From contig JAEYWB010000934.1 in the NCBI GenBank assembly GCA_023429275.1, positions 1 through 5,472 on the forward strand: 5,472 nucleotides of DNA, in the 5' to 3' direction. Of this stretch, positions 1 to 5,256 are shown piece by piece (position 1 is the stretch's first letter; each line of letters starts with the position of its first letter). The notes below the pieces were generated by a model. The model worked only from the letters and a program-made list of their open reading frames with translations. It had not been told where the DNA came from and ran no database searches. The DNA comes from Planctomycetota bacterium (GTDB lineage Bacteria > Planctomycetota > Planctomycetia > Planctomycetales > Planctomycetaceae). A program made the position numbers and the translations under genes.

Positions 1-11
1 GAGCGAGAGGG

Positions 12-851
12 CTACTTCATCCGGGACTTCATGAACGCCAGTCCCTTGGTCGCGAGGTGTTCTTCCGAGGGGAACATCCGCCGCCAGATGCGGGTCGCGG
101 CGGCGAGGTCGGGGAGGGCAAGGCCGAAGGCTTCGATCATCAGCCAGCCGTCGTACTTCGCGTCCTTGATCGCCTGGAAACTGGCGTCCCAGTTGACGCC
201 CCCTTCGCCCGGGGTCGAACGGTCGTTCTCGGAGATGTGAACGTGGACCATCTGGTCCTGGCAGGCCTTCACAGCGGCGCCGATGTTCTTCTCTTCGATG
301 TTCGCGTGGAACGTGTCGTACATCATCTTGAGGTGGCTGTGGCCGACCTCGCGGGTAAACCGGGCGGCGTCCTCGGCACAGTTGAGGAAGTAGCACTCGA
401 AGCGGTTCAGGTACTCGACGACGAGCGTGACGTTGTTCGCCTTCGCGTAGTCGGCCGCCTTCGCGAGGATCTCCTTGCCCCACTTCCACTCGTCTTCGGT
501 CCGTCCCTTGCCGGTAAATTCGCCGAGGGCGGAGTGGATCGGGCCGCACAGGTGCGTCGCGCCGGCGGCGGCGACCATGTCGATCGCCTTCTTGAGCCGG
601 GCGAGGCCCGCCTCGCGGATCTGGGCGTCGGGCGAGATCGGGTTCTCGGTGCCGGTACAGACCGTGACCGCGGTCGCACCGAGGCCGAGTTCCTTGAGCC
701 GCTTTCCGACCGCCTGGTAGTTGGTGAGGGTCATGTCGAATACGGGAAGCTCGACGCCGTCGTACCCCCATCCCTTGATCTTCTCCAGCAGCGGGGCGGT
801 GGAGTCATCGACCGCCGAGGTCCACAGGAGGAGATTCATGCCGTACTTCAT
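12..851 (-). CDS. Sugar isomerase/epimerase, D-tagatose/D-allulose 3-epimerase family (TIM barrel)
   Basis: Predicted cytoplasmic 279-residue TIM-barrel enzyme that epimerises or isomerises a ketose or related sugar using a divalent metal. The four family metal ligands are visible: E146 (in VVEYLNRFE), D179 (in MMYDTFHANIEE), H205 (in VHVHISEND) and E240 (in LMIEAFG). Substrate-contact positions E152, H182 and R211 are also present. From family knowledge, the Agrobacterium D-psicose 3-epimerase uses E152, D185, H211, E246 and E158, H188, R217, so all seven match at one constant offset of six residues. Length is close to the usual 280-300. The N-terminus MKYGMNLLLWT is the typical first strand. 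The ATG start is backed by a GAGGA seven bases upstream. It lies 21 bp after the AcpH-like gene on the same strand, so the two are probably co-transcribed. The fold and metal site are well supported, but the sugar is not determined: family members also act on inositol derivatives and hydroxypyruvate. Confidence 0.9.
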   Translation of the reverse strand: MKYGMNLLLWTSAVDDSTAPLLEKIKGWGYDGVELPVFDMTLTNYQAVGKRLKELGLGATAVTVCTGTENPISPDAQIREAGLARLKKAIDMVAAAGATHLCGPIHSALGEFTGKGRTEDEWKWGKEILAKAADYAKANNVTLVVEYLNRFECYFLNCAEDAARFTREVGHSHLKMMYDTFHANIEEKNIGAAVKACQDQMVHVHISENDRSTPGEGGVNWDASFQAIKDAKYDGWLMIEAFGLALPDLAAATRIWRRMFPSEEHLATKGLAFMKSRMK

Positions 852-858
852 TGGAGCG

Positions 859-863
859 TCCTC
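859..863 (-). promoter_or_regulatory. Ribosome binding site of the epimerase gene
   Basis: The minus strand reads GAGGA followed by seven bases and then the ATG at 851. It lies wholly within the 21-bp gap after the upstream gene's TGA, so the second gene of the pair has its own initiation site rather than relying on overlap coupling. Confidence 0.7.
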
Positions 864-872
864 AATGCGTTG

Positions 873-1577
873 TCAGGCGAGCCGTGTCGGGGATGCCGAT
901 TTGGGGATCGCCGAGTCGGGCCAGGGGTAGAGATCCGCGGGGAGCAGTTCGTCGAAGTGCTCTTCGACGATATCGGCACCCGCGCGGAGGACGGGGAGAG
1001 CCCCCTCCGGGAGACCGGGCAGTTTGACCCGCCGCATCACCTGGTTCAAGCGAAACAGCAGCCGCTCCGGGTTGGGGTAGTCGGCCAGGAAACGCTCCTG
1101 GACGAACAGCGGGACGAGCCGGGCCAGGTTCTCGGTCGGGGTCCGCGCGGCGCGGTTCACGACCGACTGGATGACCTTTCCGTCGACCTGGTCGAGGGCG
1201 TCGTAATAGCGGTCGAGCACTGCGGGATGCCGCCGGATGAGGGCGACGTCAAGGAGCATCTCCATGACAACGTGACCGAGAAAGCTCGCGGGGAAGTCCG
1301 GGTCGCTCGAGAGAGTCCGGAATTCCGAGCCGAGACGCGCCGTCGCGATGGCGAATCCCGGCGTCCCATGGAACCACTGGTCGTCATGAAGGTGCTGGAG
1401 GATTCCCGCGGCGACCTCGCGCTCCTCGAGAGATTCGAAGGTTGGCGCGAGAGGCTCGAGCAACCGCGCACGGACCCGGACGGAGCGGTCGGCCACTGAC
1501 AACCAGTCGGGAACAGCCGTCCCCGCCACGAACCAGGGGCGATCCAGGTAGCGGATCGCGTGCGCGAAATAGTTCAT
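873..1577 (-). CDS. Helical His/Asp-rich protein, possibly acyl-carrier-protein phosphodiesterase (AcpH)-like
   Basis: A 234-residue protein without signal peptide or membrane segment, so probably cytoplasmic. It opens MNYFAHAIRY, followed by GTAVPDW at 19-25, then HLHDDQWFH at 62-70 and GHVVMEMLLD at 101-110. These give evenly spaced conserved-looking polar residues: H6, D24, H62, H64, D65, D66, H70, H102, E106, D110. The order (N-terminal MN-x-x-AH, a small-residue then PD segment, H/D cluster, H-x3-E-x3-D helix) recalls the all-helical AcpH family, which begins MNFLAH and hydrolyses the phosphopantetheine arm from acyl carrier protein. The similarity is remote and judged by eye. A metal-dependent hydrolase is an inference and an unrelated helical fold is possible. 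The ATG at 1577 is chosen because the family-like N-terminus starts there. The frame stays open to an ATG at 1676, but that extension only translates heptamer repeats. No Shine-Dalgarno precedes 1577. It is probably co-transcribed with the epimerase 21 bp downstream. Confidence 0.75.
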   Translation of the reverse strand: MNYFAHAIRYLDRPWFVAGTAVPDWLSVADRSVRVRARLLEPLAPTFESLEEREVAAGILQHLHDDQWFHGTPGFAIATARLGSEFRTLSSDPDFPASFLGHVVMEMLLDVALIRRHPAVLDRYYDALDQVDGKVIQSVVNRAARTPTENLARLVPLFVQERFLADYPNPERLLFRLNQVMRRVKLPGLPEGALPVLRAGADIVEEHFDELLPADLYPWPDSAIPKSASPTRLA

Positions 1578-1583
1578 GGGGAC

Positions 1584-1589
1584 ATTGTA
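1584..1589 (-). promoter_or_regulatory. Candidate -10 element (TACAAT) for a leaderless transcript
   Basis: The minus strand reads TACAAT, one mismatch from TATAAT, then six bases (GTCCCC), then the ATG at 1577. That spacing would put the transcription start on or next to the A of the start codon, and there is no purine-rich Shine-Dalgarno in the gap. No good -35 hexamer is found 16-18 bp further upstream, where the heptamer repeat begins, so this is a candidate only. Confidence 0.35.
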
Positions 1590-1676
1590 GTGGGTGGTAG
1601 GTAGTGGGTAGTGGGTAGGAAAGCCGGAAACGGGCCTTCTTCTCTTGCTACCCACTACCCACTGCCCACTACCCAC
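1590..1676. repeat. Inverted pair of heptamer tandem repeats with G-quadruplex motif
   Basis: The left arm (1590-1617) is four 7-bp units: GTGGGTG, GTAGGTA, GTGGGTA, GTGGGTA. The right arm (1649-1676) is four units of TACCCAC, the third being TGCCCAC. The arms are reverse complements with about three mismatches over 28 bp, separated by a 31-bp spacer, so either strand could fold into a long stem-loop. On the minus strand the right arm also has four GGG runs spaced by exactly four bases. The array lies between the downstream terminator of the large secreted-protein gene and the start of the AcpH-like gene. Heptamer short tandem repeats of this style are known as dispersed intergenic elements in cyanobacteria. 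Whether this one is dispersed in its genome cannot be judged from one window. Confidence 0.85.
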
Positions 1677-1692
1677 TCTTCCCCAACCAACG

Positions 1693-1726
1693 AAAAAGCC
1701 CGGCCCGTTCGAAAACGGGCCGGGCT
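1693..1726 (-). terminator. Rho-independent terminator of the large secreted-protein gene
   Basis: A perfect 13-bp GC-rich stem pairs 1697-1709 with 1714-1726 around a four-base CGAA/TTCG loop. On the minus strand it is followed directly by a run of five T (1693-1697, the last shared with the stem). It starts 23 bp after the TAG at 1750-1752. It should separate the secreted-protein gene from the AcpH-like/epimerase pair, implying that the pair has its own promoter. Confidence 0.92.
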
Positions 1727-1749
1727 CGAAAGCTCGCTCTGCTTGTCCC

Positions 1750-3957
1750 CTACTTCAACCGGACCGAGGTCCAGCTCCCTTCCGATTCGATCGAACGGGT
1801 ATAGAGGCGGATCTTCTTCGCGTCGCCCACGTCGACATAGCCCTTGAAGGTCTGGGGCTCGAACAGGCGTTCGATGTTCTGCCGCATGACCCCCGCCTGC
1901 ACGATCTGCCGGCCGCGGTTTTCGACCGTGCGTCCCGGGATCACCTTGACGGCGACCGTTCCCCGCTCCATCCGGATGTCATTGCCGACAACCGTAAACT
2001 TCAACGGGATCGTGATCTGCTGCGGCTCGAGGATCTCCTCCTGCCCTTCATCGTTGACGCGCTTCATGCCGGTCTGAAGCTGAAGGCGGATGAATCCCCC
2101 TTCGATGATGAACCGGACCGGGTCCTGTTCGTCAAAGACGAAGGTGATTTCCTTGCGTGCCGGCTCGTTCGGGTCGGCAGCCTTCTTCGGCGGGGGCTGG
2201 AACTTGTCGCCGAGAAGCTTCTTGAAGCGGTTTCGCAGCAGGTCCTGCACCTCCGTTTCGGTGAGGGTCTTGCCGTGAAGCCGCACCCGCTCCATCGCGT
2301 TGTTCAGCAGGCTCTCGTGGATCTGCAGGAGCATCTCGTCGCGATACGCCGTCGCTCCAGGAGCGGGCTTGTTCGCGCCGACCTCGTCCGGGTTCATGAC
2401 CCGGGCCCGCAGGTCGATCACCGTGTCGGTCGAGCTGAGGGACATCGCGTCGGGATAAACGCCGAGCTCACGGAGAGGTCCGTAGATCCGGGTCTCGAGC
2501 TCCATCGGAGCCGCGTCGAACTTGCTGGCGACCTCCTTGTTGAGCCGCGGCCCCACCTGGCTGCGGATCTTGTCGGCGGCAAGCGAGTTCGCCTGGCCGC
2601 GACGGGAGTTCGCCTCATTCAGGGCGATGTTCCGGGCGACCCGGCGGACGATCGGGATCCAGTCCGCCTTCGTCGAAGCACCGGTGATCTGCGTGTTGGC
2701 GCTCACCTGGACGCTCGCTGGCGCGGAGCCGAAGGTGTGCCCGTCGGTCCAGATCTGCTTCTGGGCCGAAAACGTGTGATGACCGACCGAGGCGATCGTC
2801 GCCTGGTGCGTCCCCGCCGTGCTGTTGACGGTGACGTTCCCCTGAACCAGGAGGTTGAACCGCGCGTCACCTCCGCTCGGAACGACGTCGACGGTCACGG
2901 TCGAATTCGTGCACGAAATCCCGGTGACGCGGGCTTCCATGACCCGGTCGTTGATCCAGGAGCTTTCGCTGCGGGAGTCGCCGTACATCCGCTGCAGGAT
3001 CCCTTCGCCGGCGAAGGCCCGCAGGTTGTAGTTGAAGTACGACTGGCGCATCGCCTCGGTGAGCAGCTTGCCGTCGTCCGCGGCCTGCTGTGAAACGAGC
3101 AGGTAGGCGTTGCGGATCGATTCCGTGCTGGCTTCCGAGCGGTGTTCTTCGTAGTCCTCGATCGCGCTGACGAACTTCGCGAGGGCCTGGTTCAAACCTC
3201 CGGAGGCGGCATCGCCCGACGGGAGTTCGATGGCGGAAATCATGCCGCTCACCGCATCTTCCAGCTTCCGGAAGGCGGGCTTCGCCAGGAAGTCCTTCTG
3301 GTCGGCAGGGAGCGAGTCGCGGTTGGCGAGGTTCGCCTGGGTCTGCGCGAGGAGGTCGAGCGCGGCGCGGGACTCGTCCTTCTTCTCGGCGACTCCCTGC
3401 AGTTCATCAGCGTGGACGAACGGCAGCCAGGCGTCTCCGGACGGAATGCCCTTCAGCATCGAGCGGACATCGGCGACGCGACGGGCGAGCTCTGCGCTTG
3501 CCGCGTCCAGCTTCGCTCCGCGGTGCTTCGACAGGTCCTGCTGCGAGGTTGCGATGACCGCTTCGGCGATCCGCACGCGGCGGCTCAACCGACTGTACAG
3601 CCGGCTGAGAGGAGCGCGGATCGAGGCGTACTTGGCGTCGGCCAGAGCCGTCTCGAGCGTCCCCAGCTTGATCTTCACGTTCTCGAGGGCAGTCTGCCGC
3701 GCCGCGGCATCCTGCGCCAGGTAGAACTTTGAGACCTCGCCGGCGGCATCTGCCGCCCAGGCGGCCCACTCACCCGAGAGGCTCTCGAATTCTTCTTCTC
3801 CAAGATCACGCGGCGTCCGGGTAGGAAACAGGCCGGTCGCTGCGGGCTCGGCGCCCCACGAGCTCGTTCCGGCCAATCCCAGCGTCAACAGTCCCGTGAC
3901 GATCCGCTTCCTCCATGAAGCAATGCCGGTATGGAGTGAGACGCGGTGTGTTGTCAT
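1750..3957 (-). CDS. Large exported protein of unknown function, planctomycete type
   Basis: A 735-residue protein that I do not recognise as a named family. Residues 1-18 are basic (WRKR at 15-18), followed by a hydrophobic core IVTGLLTLGLAG at 19-30 and a short polar stretch: a Sec signal peptide, with cleavage probably near 33-39 though no clean A-x-A site is seen. Residues 50-330 are almost entirely helical, charged and Ala/Leu rich. Residues 340-425 are beta-rich with Val/Thr alternation (TVTVDVVPSGG, NLLVQGNVTVNST, SVQVSA). Residues 430-585 are helical around a possible strand (TVIDLRARV at 512-520). A Pro/Lys linker lies at 586-603, and 604-735 is again strand-rich (KEITFVFDE, FIRLQLQ, TIPLKFTV, GTVAVKVIPG). 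There is one cysteine (349) and no transmembrane anchor beyond the signal, so it is likely periplasmic or surface-bound. The ATG at 3957 is preferred over in-frame ATGs at 4002 and 4089 because only it places the signal peptide at the N-terminus. It appears to be a single-gene unit ending in a strong terminator. Confidence 0.85.
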   Translation of the reverse strand: MTTHRVSLHTGIASWRKRIVTGLLTLGLAGTSSWGAEPAATGLFPTRTPRDLGEEEFESLSGEWAAWAADAAGEVSKFYLAQDAAARQTALENVKIKLGTLETALADAKYASIRAPLSRLYSRLSRRVRIAEAVIATSQQDLSKHRGAKLDAASAELARRVADVRSMLKGIPSGDAWLPFVHADELQGVAEKKDESRAALDLLAQTQANLANRDSLPADQKDFLAKPAFRKLEDAVSGMISAIELPSGDAASGGLNQALAKFVSAIEDYEEHRSEASTESIRNAYLLVSQQAADDGKLLTEAMRQSYFNYNLRAFAGEGILQRMYGDSRSESSWINDRVMEARVTGISCTNSTVTVDVVPSGGDARFNLLVQGNVTVNSTAGTHQATIASVGHHTFSAQKQIWTDGHTFGSAPASVQVSANTQITGASTKADWIPIVRRVARNIALNEANSRRGQANSLAADKIRSQVGPRLNKEVASKFDAAPMELETRIYGPLRELGVYPDAMSLSSTDTVIDLRARVMNPDEVGANKPAPGATAYRDEMLLQIHESLLNNAMERVRLHGKTLTETEVQDLLRNRFKKLLGDKFQPPPKKAADPNEPARKEITFVFDEQDPVRFIIEGGFIRLQLQTGMKRVNDEGQEEILEPQQITIPLKFTVVGNDIRMERGTVAVKVIPGRTVENRGRQIVQAGVMRQNIERLFEPQTFKGYVDVGDAKKIRLYTRSIESEGSWTSVRLK

Positions 3958-3968
3958 TACGGACTCTT

Positions 3969-3975
3969 CCCCCTT
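3969..3975 (-). promoter_or_regulatory. Probable ribosome binding site of the large secreted-protein gene
   Basis: The minus strand reads AAGGGGG followed by AAGAGTCCGTA and the ATG at 3957. The match to the anti-Shine-Dalgarno is only partial (G-rich rather than GGAGG) and the spacing of about 11 bases is slightly long. It still helps to favour 3957 over the upstream in-frame ATGs. Confidence 0.45.
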
Positions 3976-4145
3976 AGGTCGCCCGCACCACTTATCGGCC
4001 ATCCTCAGGTCGAAGTCGGGCGAACGGCGGTTTCTCCCTGGGCAATGAGTTCTGCCCGCCGTCGCACACGCGACCACCGGCAGAATCATCCCATGTTGCG
4101 CAGGCTACCGTGCCCGTCCAAACCCAACAACAAGCCTTGCCAGGA

Positions 4146-4163
4146 TGTCAAGCGTTTTTGACA
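4146..4163. promoter_or_regulatory. Inverted TGTCAA/TTGACA repeat, possible operator or paired -35 elements
   Basis: TGTCAA (4146-4151) and TTGACA (4158-4163) form a perfect 6-bp inverted repeat around GCGTTT. Each arm reads outward as a consensus -35 hexamer, one per strand, towards the two divergent genes. Neither strand has a good -10 box 16-18 bp away, so a dyad-binding regulator site is an equal possibility. Chance occurrence is not excluded. Confidence 0.3.
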
Positions 4164-4589
4164 CTCCTCCGCTCCGTAAATGTCTCTTCCCAATGCGTTT
4201 ACGCCAGCCTACCAGTTCTTTCCGGGTTTCTTGCGCCGGAGCGACCCATACAACCCAGACGACCCAAGTCGTGAGACTGCATCGCCTAATCACTACAATC
4301 GGCACAGTCGGAATATCAAGAAGGGTCACCGTCGACGGGCAACAAGGCGAGCGGCCGGCGGGGGCTGCATGCCGGCGACAAGAACTCTGAACAGAGCCGA
4401 GACGCCCGCGCTATGGATCTAAGACGTCCACGCACGTTTTCCGCGACGACGACGTGCCGCGATGAAGCAGCTCGCAAGTGGCCCCGACTTGGGAGTTTCA
4501 CGGAATTCTGCTGCTGAGCCAGGGGAGATTCCCGCGGCGGACGGCGCCGGGCGCGCCACTTCTACCGCTTGCTCCGGCCGTTCGGCGCG

Positions 4590-4658
4590 GTTGCTGCAAA
4601 GCAACATCACTGTCTTGCAAGACGCTGGCACTCGTGTGCCGCCCCGGCTTTAGCGGGC
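4590..4658 (+). repeat. Series of four adjacent inverted repeats in the pilin upstream region
   Basis: Consecutive short dyads: GTTGC/GCAAC (4590-4594, 4601-4605), the 12-bp perfect palindrome GTCTTGCAAGAC (4612-4623), GGCAC/GTGCC with a TCGT loop (4627-4640), and an imperfect GC-rich stem around TTTA (about 4641-4658). If transcribed, the segment would fold into a run of small hairpins starting about 190 nt before the pilin ATG. It could be a structured leader, a regulator-binding array or a dispersed intergenic element. The sequence does not decide which. Confidence 0.5.
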
Positions 4659-4701
4659 TGGGTTTGTGTCCTTCCGGCTGAGGTGGATCAGACCTCATCC
4701 G

Positions 4702-4721
4702 GGCTCCGGAACACCGGAGTC
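4702..4721 (+). promoter_or_regulatory. Leader hairpin upstream of the pilin-like gene
   Basis: CTCCGG (4704-4709) and CCGGAG (4714-4719) pair around an AACA loop. A G-T pair and a G-C pair extend the stem to eight. It lies 55 nt before the ATG and is not followed by a T-run, so it is not an intrinsic terminator. A 5' untranslated-region stem that stabilises or regulates the mRNA is the simplest reading. Confidence 0.45.
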
Positions 4722-4761
4722 GGACCATCCAAAAGATCTCAGATTCTCGAAAACTTTGGGA

Positions 4762-4766
4762 AAGGA
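4762..4766 (+). promoter_or_regulatory. Ribosome binding site of the pilin-like gene
   Basis: AAGGA, ten bases before the ATG at 4777, is the only good Shine-Dalgarno near the candidate starts and decides in favour of 4777 over the in-frame upstream ATG at 4666. It sits inside two alternative mini-hairpins that share its AAAG: CTTT-GGG-AAAG and GAAAG-GAA-CTTTC. Confidence 0.65.
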
Positions 4767-4776
4767 ACTTTCACCT

Positions 4777-5106
4777 ATGTTGCGCGCCCTTCTGCGTGAC
4801 GAAGCCGGCTTCATCATTTCGGCCGAACTCGTCCTCGTCGCCACGATTCTCGTCATCGGCATGATCGTCGGCCTCAGCGAACTCCAGCACGCTGTGGTTC
4901 AGGAACTGAATGACGTCGGTGACGCCATCGGTAACCTCAACCAGAGCTACGCGTTCTCCGGCTTCCTCGCCGTCAAGAACCAGGGTGGTGCCGGAGTCAA
5001 GGCCTACACCCGCGGCTCGAGCTTCGTCGACCAGGCTGACGAGTGCGACAACGACCAGTGCGCCATCGCTTGCGACGCACCGGTTGCTGAAGCTCCGAAG
5101 CCGTAA
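4777..5106 (+). CDS. Small pilin-like (Flp/type IV prepilin-like) membrane-anchored protein
   Basis: A 109-residue protein. It has a short charged leader MLRALLRDEAG (1-11), a 23-residue hydrophobic helix (about 12-34) containing E17, then an amphipathic continuation (SELQHAVVQELNDVGDAIGNL), a Gly-rich segment and an acidic tail with three cysteines (C90, C95, C99), ending in APKP. Leader, Gly, hydrophobic helix with an early Glu is the class III (Flp/TadE-like) prepilin pattern. Prepilin peptidase would cut after G11, leaving an inner-membrane or pilus-assembled subunit. However E17 would be residue +6 of the mature protein, not the usual +5, and the tail is longer than in classical Flp pilins, so the assignment is tentative. 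Similar short GF-x-x-SAELVLVAT proteins appear, from memory, to be common in planctomycetes. A good RBS, C-ending codons and a strong terminator suggest high expression as a single gene. No assembly (tad or pil) gene is in the window. Confidence 0.8.
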   Translation: MLRALLRDEAGFIISAELVLVATILVIGMIVGLSELQHAVVQELNDVGDAIGNLNQSYAFSGFLAVKNQGGAGVKAYTRGSSFVDQADECDNDQCAIACDAPVAEAPKP

Positions 5107-5134
5107 TATCGGCTGACGACAAAGCAGTCCTCAG

Positions 5135-5171
5135 CGCCGCCGGAGACCTCTCCGGCGGCGTTTTTGCTTTT
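5135..5171 (+). terminator. Rho-independent terminator of the pilin-like gene
   Basis: A perfect 11-bp all-but-pure GC stem pairs 5135-5145 with 5150-5160 around an ACCT loop. It is followed at once by TTTTTGCTTTT (5161-5171), and lies 28 bp after the TAA. The opposite strand lacks a T-run after the stem, so it acts for the plus-strand gene only. Confidence 0.95.
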
Positions 5172-5256
5172 CCGGGTCTCAATGAACTGGCCGTCAGCCC
5201 TCGAGCCAGTTTCGCGGACGCCCGCCCCTGAGCCAAAGCCCCCCGCCGAGCGACGC

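Larger units (their letters stand above)
3958..4776. other. 819-bp divergent intergenic region without a convincing gene
   Basis: This separates the leftward secreted-protein gene from the rightward pilin-like gene. The open frames here are short, overlap one another on both strands and have no domain-like composition, so none is called. There is no tRNA-like or rRNA-like sequence. Visible structure includes an inverted TTGACA pair at 4146-4163, three loose 9-bp units beginning ACCCA at 4244-4270, a CTCTG/CAGAG inverted repeat near 4385-4396, CAAGT/ACTTG arms at 4475-4491, and a tight series of inverted repeats from 4590 to 4721. No promoter with both good -35 and -10 boxes was found for either flanking gene, although at least two must lie here. 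Confidence 0.7.

Noticed and set aside
57..1499. Long plus-strand open frame (480 codons) opposite the epimerase and AcpH-like genes
   Set aside because: It is a GC-driven antisense shadow: it spans two real genes and their gap, its translation is Arg/Val/Asp rich with no domain-like pattern, and it has no RBS.
1578..1676. Extended start of the AcpH-like gene at 1676
   Set aside because: The extra 33 codons only translate the heptamer repeats and spacer, while the family-like N-terminus MNYFAH begins at 1577.
1645..3093. Long plus-strand open frame (482 codons) opposite the large secreted-protein gene
   Set aside because: It starts inside the heptamer repeat, runs through the terminator hairpin and antisense to a gene with a clear signal peptide, and has low-complexity Arg/Asp/Leu/Val composition.
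3958..4089. Extended start of the large secreted protein at 4089 or 4002
   Set aside because: The extension would bury the signal peptide 44 or 15 residues inside the protein, and a plausible RBS precedes 3957.
4105..4329. Minus-strand 74-codon open frame and overlapping small plus-strand frames at 4145-4422
   Set aside because: They have no RBS and no recognisable composition, and they overlap on both strands. The VVWVVWV stretch simply reflects the ACCCA-like 9-bp units.
4626..4640. Sigma-54 promoter-like TGGCAC...TGCC upstream of the pilin-like gene
   Set aside because: The GG to GC distance is one base short of the strict sigma-54 spacing and the TTGC box is absent. The bases are better explained as the GGCAC/GTGCC inverted repeat.
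4666..4776. Upstream in-frame ATG start for the pilin-like gene
   Set aside because: It would add 37 polar residues before the prepilin-like leader and read through the leader hairpin, whereas the ATG at 4777 has a proper RBS and gives a standard short leader.
4419..4799. Several overlapping 60-80 codon frames on both strands before the pilin-like gene
   Set aside because: They have Arg/Pro/Ala-rich random-like translations, mutual overlap and no RBS. They are typical chance frames in GC-rich spacer DNA.
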